From an uncultured Corynebacterium sp. (GTDB lineage: Bacteria; Actinomycetota; Actinomycetes; Mycobacteriales; Mycobacteriaceae), in assembly GCF_902489365.1 (NCBI RefSeq), contig NZ_CABTZR010000063.1, positions 1 to 12,347 on the forward strand: DNA of 12,347 nucleotides. Direction: 5' to 3'. The position numbers and the translations under genes were made by a program. Under the pieces are notes generated by a model, which was not told the DNA's origin, searched no databases, and saw only the letters and a program-made list of their open reading frames with translations. Shown here piece by piece: positions 8,445-12,347 of this stretch (positions are counted from its first letter, which is position 1; every line of letters starts with the position of its first letter).

Positions 8445-8456
8445 TCAACACAAAAG

Positions 8457-8469
8457 AGAGCACTGCTCT
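8457..8469. promoter_or_regulatory. Palindrome AGAGCA-C-TGCTCT, candidate TetR operator
   Basis: A perfect 6-1-6 palindrome upstream of the tetR -10 box and touching the -35 of the divergent SDR gene, where a dimeric repressor could block both promoters. The half-site word AGAGAGCAC (8455-8463) recurs as an exact direct repeat at 8499-8507, 44 bp away, near the expected SDR transcription start. Assignment to the adjacent TetR is inferred from position. Confidence 0.5.
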
Positions 8470-8497
8470 TGACGGTAGCCGAGTGCAACTATAACCT
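8469..8497 (+). promoter_or_regulatory. Promoter of the SDR/epimerase-like gene
   Basis: TTGACG (8469-8474) is a good -35. Two overlapping -10 candidates follow: TATAAC (8490-8495, 15-bp spacer) or TAACCT (8492-8497, 17-bp spacer). Expected start near 8503, leaving a leader of about 30 nt that contains the SD. Confidence 0.5.
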
Positions 8498-8520
8498 TAG
8501 AGAGCACCAGTCACTAATAA

Positions 8521-8536
8521 GAGTGGAGGACACTCA
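8521..8536 (+). promoter_or_regulatory. Ribosome binding site held in a small hairpin loop
   Basis: GGAGGA (8525-8530) lies 6 nt before the ATG at 8537 and fixes this start. It is flanked by GAGTG (8521-8525) and CACTC (8531-8535), exact reverse complements, so the SD core would form the 5-nt loop of a short stem. CACT at 8512-8515 could pair with the same AGTG in an alternative fold. Confidence 0.5.
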
Positions 8537-9412
8537 ATGCACTTTCTCATCACCGGCGCGGGCCCCGTTGGCCGTGCACTATCACGTGAACTCGCAAAAA
8601 GAGGGCACACATGCACAATCATGACGCGGCGACAGCCCCAATTCGCCACCAGTGAAAACGTTGATTTCAAGAAGGGCGACGCAACACACAGTGACGCCTA
8701 CCCCGACCAGATCGACGGCATTGCCCACTGCATCCACGCCCCATATGACGCACAAAAGTGGCGCGACCTACTCATTCCAGCTGAAGAAACCGTGCTGAAG
8801 GTAGCCACCCAACGGGGCATCCCCGTCGTCTTTCCCGAATCGATGTATGGGTTCGACCAGACTTACGAGGTGATTTCGCCTGATACTCCCCTCACCCGAT
8901 CTCGCAATGGAAAACCCGGTGTTCGAGCGACCCTAATCGAGAACCGCTTAGCCTCCCCCTCGCGCACTACCTCAGTAATCGCGGCCGATCTGTACGGACC
9001 AGATGCCGGCCCCGGATGCGTTTACCATCAGCTCATCATTGGGAAGAAGCGTCCCCTTGCTCTTTTTAACGCACACGCTAAACACTCGGTCACGTATCTT
9101 CCAGACTTTGCACGAGCGTTGGCAGACGCACTTTTAGGTGATTCAACACCCCCAATAATTTCCACACCTTGCGCTCCCGCTCTGACTCAAGCTGAGTTTG
9201 CTCGACGTGCCGGATGCCAACACTCCCCCATCACTATTCACTCATGGATGCTAAAAGTAGCTGGCGTTGCCAGCACGGACCTCCGAGGACTGAAAGAAAT
9301 GAGATACCTGTGGGACCGTCCCTCAATTCTTACCGGCGCCACGTCCTCATGGCAGGCGACCCCAACCGACGAAGCTCTAGAGGCTATTTATCAAGCCCAG
9401 CTATCGAAATAA
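8537..9412 (+). CDS. NAD(P)-binding atypical SDR / NAD-dependent epimerase-like protein
   Basis: 291-residue Rossmann-fold protein of the extended/atypical SDR type. The N-terminal MHFLITGAGPVGRAL holds the nucleotide-binding glycine motif TGAGPVG (6-12); DIDG-like and FPESMYGFD (about 99-107) mark the epimerase-type core, and YGPDAGPG (153-160) is a common downstream motif. A classical YxxxK active site is not seen: Tyr104 in ESMYG is not followed by Lys at +4, so catalytic epimerase activity is doubtful and a reductase, NmrA-like sensor or specialised role is possible. The start is fixed by GGAGGA 6 nt upstream. It is divergent from tetR and A/T-richer than neighbours, so both were probably acquired together. 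Substrate unknown. Confidence 0.85.
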   Translation: MHFLITGAGPVGRALSRELAKRGHTCTIMTRRQPQFATSENVDFKKGDATHSDAYPDQIDGIAHCIHAPYDAQKWRDLLIPAEETVLKVATQRGIPVVFPESMYGFDQTYEVISPDTPLTRSRNGKPGVRATLIENRLASPSRTTSVIAADLYGPDAGPGCVYHQLIIGKKRPLALFNAHAKHSVTYLPDFARALADALLGDSTPPIISTPCAPALTQAEFARRAGCQHSPITIHSWMLKVAGVASTDLRGLKEMRYLWDRPSILTGATSSWQATPTDEALEAIYQAQLSK

Positions 9413-9465
9413 CAAATCTCATCACCGGTACCCCTACCGCTCTACCTAAGATTTCTCCAACGTTC

Positions 9466-9471
9466 TACACT
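9466..9471 (+). promoter_or_regulatory. -10 box of thyA (TACACT)
   Basis: TACACT matches TAnAnT and ends 8 nt before the ATG at 9480, placing the transcript start at or just before that ATG. It overlaps the in-frame TTG at 9471, which therefore could not be translated from this promoter. No SD and no clear -35. Confidence 0.4.
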
Positions 9472-9479
9472 TGGACATC

Positions 9480-10304
9480 ATGAGTGACACTCCCACCGCT
9501 TCTTCAGCCCTCACAACACCATATGAGGATCTTCTCCGCCGCGTCCTCGAAGAAGGCACACCCAAAGGCGACCGCACTGGCACCGGTACCCGTTCCCTGT
9601 TCGGCGCCCAGCTGCGCTACGACCTGGCGGAGTCCTTTCCGCTGCTCACCACCAAGAAGGTTTATTTCCACGGCGTGATTGGTGAGCTGCTGTGGTTCCT
9701 GCGCGGCGAGTCCAACGTGAAGTGGCTGCAGGAGAACAAGGTCCGCATCTGGAACGAGTGGGCTGATGAGAACGGTGAGCTGGGCCCCGTCTACGGCGTG
9801 CAATGGCGCTCCTGGCCCACGCCGGATGGCCAGCACATCGACCAGATTCAGGTCGCGCTCGATACCTTGAAAAACAACCCGGATTCGCGCCGCAACCTGG
9901 TCTCCGCGTGGAACGTCTCTGAGCTTGACAAGATGGCGCTCATGCCCTGCCATCTGCTTTTCCAGCTCTACGTCGCTGACGGCACACTCTCCATGCAGGT
10001 CTACCAGCGCTCAGCCGACATGTTCCTCGGTGTTCCCTTCAATCTGGCTTCCTATGCCGCGCTAACCCACATGTTTGCCCAGCAAGCAGGCTTGGACGTA
10101 GGCGAGCTCATTTGGACCGGCGGCGATTGCCACATCTACAACGACCATATTGAGCAGGTCAAGGAACAACTCTCCCGCGAGCCCCGAGAGTATCCACAGC
10201 TCAAGCTCCACAAGGCAGAGAGCATCTTTGACTACGACTTCGAGGATTTCGAGGTCATCGGCTACGACCCCCACCCCACCATCAAGGCGCAGGTGTCCGT
10301 CTAA
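9480..10304 (+). CDS. thyA: Thymidylate synthase (ThyA)
   Basis: Methylates dUMP to dTMP with 5,10-methylenetetrahydrofolate as carbon donor and reductant, giving dihydrofolate. The 274-residue protein shows all family signatures: DRTGTGT (31-37, phosphate-binding Arg), the catalytic Cys157 in MPCH, QRSADMFLGVPFN (176-188) and GGDCHIYNDH (214-223). The start is taken at ATG 9480 rather than the in-frame TTG at 9471 because a -10 box overlaps the TTG. It has a slightly longer N-terminus than the 264-residue E. coli enzyme. The stop TAA shares its last base with the folA ATG (TAATG), so the next enzyme, which recycles the dihydrofolate made here, is translationally coupled. Confidence 0.98.
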   Translation: MSDTPTASSALTTPYEDLLRRVLEEGTPKGDRTGTGTRSLFGAQLRYDLAESFPLLTTKKVYFHGVIGELLWFLRGESNVKWLQENKVRIWNEWADENGELGPVYGVQWRSWPTPDGQHIDQIQVALDTLKNNPDSRRNLVSAWNVSELDKMALMPCHLLFQLYVADGTLSMQVYQRSADMFLGVPFNLASYAALTHMFAQQAGLDVGELIWTGGDCHIYNDHIEQVKEQLSREPREYPQLKLHKAESIFDYDFEDFEVIGYDPHPTIKAQVSV

Positions 10305-10849
10305 TGCTGGGCGCAATCTGGGCCCAGTCCCTCGACGGCATCATTGGCGACGGTGCCGTCATGCCCTGGCATGTGCCGGAGGACCTCAAGCACTTCAAGG
10401 ACGTCACCATGGGCGCACCTGTCATCATGGGCCGCAAGACGTGGGAATCCCTCAACCCCAAGTTCCGCCCGCTGCCAGGCCGAGAGAACATCGTGCTGTC
10501 CAGCCATGAACCCGGCGAATGGTCTGCGGGTGCCACCGTGGTGGATAGCCTCGACGCCGCGCTTGATGCTGCGCCTGGCGATGCCTGGATCATCGGCGGC
10601 GGCCAACTCTACAACTCCGCCCTCGACCGCGTGGACCGAATCGAGGTGACCCTCATGGGTGTGCAGGTCGGCGATGCCTACGGCGACGATGCCGTGCATG
10701 CCCCCTCCGTGCCGGAGGAGTTCAGTCTTTCTGCCGATAGCGACTGGCTGACCTCACAGTCCGGACACCTCACCATCCCCGGGCAGCCGCCGAGCGAGCT
10801 GCCGATGAAATACCGATTCCTTACCTACGACCGAAAGGCTGCTGCTTAA
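10304..10849 (+). CDS. folA: Dihydrofolate reductase
   Basis: NADPH-dependent reduction of dihydrofolate to tetrahydrofolate, the target of trimethoprim and methotrexate. The 181-residue protein has AQSLDGIIG near the start, MPWHVPEDLKHFK with Trp22 and the catalytic acid Asp27, MGRKTWES (42-49, NADPH phosphate contact) and IIGGGQLY (96-103). It overlaps thyA by one base (TAATG) and ends in the same kind of overlap with the mycoredoxin gene; no strong SD is visible, so expression probably depends on coupling. It is the second gene of a three-gene transcription unit. The symbol dfrA is also used. Confidence 0.97.
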   Translation: MLGAIWAQSLDGIIGDGAVMPWHVPEDLKHFKDVTMGAPVIMGRKTWESLNPKFRPLPGRENIVLSSHEPGEWSAGATVVDSLDAALDAAPGDAWIIGGGQLYNSALDRVDRIEVTLMGVQVGDAYGDDAVHAPSVPEEFSLSADSDWLTSQSGHLTIPGQPPSELPMKYRFLTYDRKAAA

Positions 10850-11127
10850 TGGCTACTACCCCGGAAACTACCGAACACGTCACCATCTTCTACGCCGACT
10901 GGTGCCCGTTCTGCCAACGCCTGATTTCCGCCCTCAATCGCACTGAGACTCCGCACGCGCTCGTCGACGCCGAAGCGGAAGGCACCGAAGATATCAACGC
11001 TTGGATCGAGTCCGTCAACGACGGCAACCGCATCGTGCCCACCGTCCTCTACTCCGACGGCACCCACGCCACCAATCCCGCTGCTAGCGAAGTCCGCGCC
11101 AAGTACGCGGAGCTGGCTGGCGAATAA
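10849..11127 (+). CDS. mrx1: Mycoredoxin-like glutaredoxin (CPFC active site)
   Basis: Small thiol-disulfide oxidoreductase that reduces mycothiol-mixed disulfides, the actinobacterial equivalent of glutaredoxin. The 92-residue protein has IFYADWCPFC with Cys19/Cys22 near the first strand, the cis-proline loop NRIVPT (60-65) and the DGTHATNP segment that closely follows mycobacterial and corynebacterial Mrx1. AAAGG lies about 9 nt before the ATG, which overlaps the folA stop (TAATG). Placement directly after thyA-folA agrees with my recollection of the C. glutamicum order mrx1-folA-thyA-cysQ. Other NrdH/glutaredoxin-like proteins share the fold, but the DGNRIVPT and TNP segments favour mycoredoxin. 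Confidence 0.88.
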   Translation: MATTPETTEHVTIFYADWCPFCQRLISALNRTETPHALVDAEAEGTEDINAWIESVNDGNRIVPTVLYSDGTHATNPAASEVRAKYAELAGE

Positions 11128-11217
11128 GCCCCCGCAGCCAGCGCGACCAAAGGCCACGCGTTTACCGCCGCCCTAAGCAGGGCTGCTAGTCTTACCTAGG
11201 TGCGCAACGCACCCCCT

Positions 11218-11290
11218 GCCCCAGTAGCTCAGGGGATAGAGCACGGCTCTCCTAAAGCCGGTGTCGGAGGTTCGAATCCTCTCTGGGGCA
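11218..11290 (+). tRNA. tRNA-Arg (anticodon CCU)
   Basis: 73-nt cloverleaf: acceptor GCCCCAG pairs with CTGGGGC (11283-11289) with discriminator A at 11290; D stem GCTC/GAGC; anticodon stem CGGCT/AGCCG around loop CTCCTAA giving CCU (reads AGG); T arm GGAGG-TTCGAAT-CCTCT with one terminal G-U pair. CCA is not encoded. A TAGTCT at 11187-11192 could be its -10 box, about 25 nt upstream. The last 12 bases are repeated twice more immediately downstream. Confidence 0.95.
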
Positions 11291-11314
11291 CTCTCTGGGG
11301 CACTCTCTGGGGCA
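11279..11314 (+). repeat. Three tandem copies of a 12-bp unit starting in the tRNA-Arg 3' end
   Basis: CTCTCTGGGGCA occurs exactly at 11279-11290 (inside the tRNA), 11291-11302 and 11303-11314, followed by a partial CTCT. Each extra copy recreates the 3' acceptor strand and discriminator base. Such repeats are expected from repeated recombination at a tRNA attachment site or from replication slippage. Confidence 0.9.
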
Positions 11315-11317
11315 CTC

Positions 11318-11364
11318 TGTGAAATCTCGAGACATCGTTCCGGTCGGTGTCTCGAGACTTCACA
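11318..11364. repeat. 17-bp inverted repeat (one mismatch) just after the tRNA repeats
   Basis: 11318-11334 and 11348-11364 are reverse complements except for one position, with a 13-nt loop; the core TCTCGAGA is itself a palindrome. It could act as the tRNA terminator (followed only by CTTTGCCC, so a weak T-run), or be part of the transposon remnant, since the reading frame of the orfA remnant stays open through it. Confidence 0.6.
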
Positions 11365-11489
11365 CTTTGCCCGAAGATCGTGTTGCAGAGGTGGCCAAGC
11401 TGCGTCGTGAAAACTAAGAGCTTCGAGGCACCAATGAGTTGCTGAAAGCAGCTTCGGCTTTCGCGTCAGAACTCGACCCACAACGCTAA
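11364..11489 (+). pseudogene. IS3-family transposase orfA fragment with internal stop
   Basis: In one frame it reads VAEVAKLRREN, stop (TAA at 11415-11417), ELRGTNELLKAASAFASELDPQR, stop at 11487. This is the leucine-zipper C-terminus of an IS3 OrfA (consensus-like LRRENxELRxANEILKxASAFFAxELD). The N-terminal DNA-binding half is absent and the internal stop shows it is dead. The boundary with upstream sequence is uncertain. Confidence 0.8.
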
Positions 11490-11492
11490 AAA

Positions 11493-11955
11493 ATGATCCG
11501 ATTCATTGATGAGTATCCGAATCGATTCTCACTCAAGTTAATGTGTGCGACGTTGAAGAACAATCGCAAAGGTCGCTTTCATTACCTCGCTTGGTTACCG
11601 CCAATCCAAAGCTCGTGGCATGAGTGCCCGCAGACTTCATGACGCTGCTTTTCTTGAGCACCTTCGCCACACTCACGCTGATACCAATGGTGTGCGGAAG
11701 ATCCGGAACGCGCTTGTCCGTGAAGGAATCGCTATCGACCGAGAGCAGACTGCTAGATTGCTGCGTGCGGCCGGACTGTCTGGCAAAGGCAAAGGCGGGG
11801 CACCTGTAACCACCTGCAAACCCAAGGGGCCGGACATACGCCCAGCTCTAGTTGGTCGAGAGTTCAAAGCCGCTGGGCCTAACCGGCTGAGGGAGCCAGA
11901 CATTACCATCAGAGACCTGCGGCCGGAAATGCGACTAGAATTCGCTACCCGCTAA
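11493..11955 (+). pseudogene. IS3-family transposase orfB fragment, frameshifted and truncated
   Basis: Begins MIRFIDEYPNRFSLKLMCATLKNN, typical of OrfB starts. A frameshift near 11570-11580 moves the reading to the frame FITSLGYRQSKARGMSARRLHDAAF and on through REQTARLLRAAGLSGKGKGG and VGREFKAAGPNRL. It then reaches PDIT, where Asp would be the first DDE residue, and stops at 11955 after unrelated sequence. The second Asp, the Glu and the rest of the integrase core are lost. In intact relatives the segment reads roughly NRLWVADIT; here it is NRLREPDIT, so point mutations have also accumulated. No activity expected. Confidence 0.85.
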
Positions 11956-11992
11956 GGCATCCAACCGCTGCTCATTTCAAATCAGACGCCAT

Positions 11993-12347
11993 TCATTGGC
12001 TTATGTTCTCGGAGGCAAGCCGCGCGTAAACGAGGGTGTCGGTCCATTCACCCTTGCTAAACCAGTCCTGGACGTGATGCGCTTCGAGCCGGAGCCCAAC
12101 GCGGTTAGCAAGTGCTGCCGAGGCACTATTGCGGGCATCCATCTGTGCGGTAATGCGGTGGAGATGGTAATGGTCAAACCCGAGGGCAAGTACCGCGCGA
12201 ACGGCTTCACTAGCGAATCCTTGCCCACCGTGTGCCGGGTTCAGAACCCACCCGATCTCGCCCTGGCGGTGCTCCTTATCTGTGAGCCACAGTGCGACGT
12301 CTCCGATCGGGGTGCCGTCATACTCGATGACTAGTGCAAGCGCACCA
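11993..12347 (-). CDS. GNAT-family N-acetyltransferase (RimJ/RimL-like), 5' end cut by window edge
   Basis: The minus strand is open from the right edge to a TGA at 11993-11995, giving 118 codons without the N-terminus. The visible part starts at GALALVIEYDGTPIGDVALWL, then IGWVLNPAHGGQGFASEAVRAV, which is the acetyl-CoA-binding motif A (Q/R-x-x-G-x-G/A replaced by HGGQGFA), followed by HRITAQMDARNSASAALANRVGLRLEAH, the standard GNAT motif B. It ends FSKGEWTDTLVYARL, the C-terminal strand. This pattern is typical of RimJ/RimL-type transferases that acetylate protein N-termini or small molecules; the substrate cannot be told. The reading frame looks intact. It is convergent with the IS3 remnant, 37 bp away. 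Confidence 0.88.
   Translation of the reverse strand, partial: GALALVIEYDGTPIGDVALWLTDKEHRQGEIGWVLNPAHGGQGFASEAVRAVLALGFDHYHLHRITAQMDARNSASAALANRVGLRLEAHHVQDWFSKGEWTDTLVYARLASENISQ

Larger units (their letters stand above)
11319..11955 (+). mobile_element. Decayed IS3-family insertion sequence remnant
   Basis: Contains the end of an IS3-type orfA and the beginning of orfB in order and orientation, but the orfA helix-turn-helix, most of the orfB catalytic core and any recognisable terminal inverted repeats are missing. Borders are approximate. It lies between the tRNA-Arg repeats and a GNAT gene. Confidence 0.75.

Noticed and set aside
9426..9439. CGGTA-CCCC-TACCG mini hairpin after the SDR gene
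   Set aside because: Only 5 bp and no T-run; expected by chance in GC-rich DNA.
9471..9479. TTG at 9471 as the thyA start
   Set aside because: It overlaps the best -10 box and has no SD; the ATG at 9480 fits a leaderless start and family length.
11112..11142. GCTGGCTG / CAGCCAGC hairpin over the mycoredoxin stop codon
   Set aside because: An 8-bp stem with a 15-nt loop and no T-run, overlapping coding sequence; too weak to call a terminator.
11318..11364. GlxR (cAMP receptor) site TGTGA...TCACA
   Set aside because: The half-sites are 37 bp apart inside the long inverted repeat rather than the 6 bp required.
11173..11481. Minus-strand open frame with ERIRTSDTGFRRAVLYPLSYW
   Set aside because: This is the well-known spurious product of translating the antisense of a tRNA gene; it also crosses the 12-bp repeats, which produce its SAPE repeats.

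Overview
The window looks like a chromosomal segment from a high-GC actinobacterium, most likely a Corynebacterium or close relative. The evidence is the protein set: a mycobacterial-type Lhr helicase, an Nei2-type glycosylase, an actinobacterial CysQ, a CPFC mycoredoxin and an LldD of the KRQLPN type. Several start codons also sit 5-8 nt after a TAnnnT-like -10 box with no Shine-Dalgarno, the pattern of leaderless genes common in this group.

Left block (1-6929, all minus strand, read right to left): a very long Lhr-family helicase, then lldD (FMN-dependent L-lactate dehydrogenase), then an Nei/Fpg-type DNA glycosylase that runs off the left edge. lhr and nei are a repair pair that lie next to each other in mycobacteria; here lldD lies between them. 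A perfect 8-bp inverted repeat (half-sites 22 bp apart) lies just upstream of lldD and could be an operator.

Middle block (6964-11127): cysQ is divergent from lhr with only 34 bp between the two start codons, and both appear leaderless. Next comes a visibly more A/T-rich pair, a TetR-family regulator (minus) divergent from an NAD(P)-binding SDR/epimerase-like protein (plus), with a palindrome and a direct repeat in the shared intergenic region. This looks like a small insertion between cysQ and the thyA-folA-mycoredoxin operon. In that operon the genes are joined by two TAATG stop/start overlaps. It couples dTMP synthesis, regeneration of tetrahydrofolate and, oddly, a thiol-redox protein.

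Right block (11128-12347): a tRNA-Arg(CCU) gene whose 3' end is followed by two further exact tandem copies of its last 12 bases. Then come a long inverted repeat, a badly decayed IS3-family transposase (internal stop, frameshift, truncation at the first catalytic Asp) and the C-terminal two thirds of a GNAT acetyltransferase on the minus strand. This is a typical accessory-DNA junction at a tRNA gene.

I found no CRISPR array, toxin-antitoxin pair or obviously new multi-gene system. The parts most worth a second look are the tRNA 3'-end repeats, the tetR/SDR islet with its operator-like sites, and lldD embedded in the lhr-nei repair cluster.
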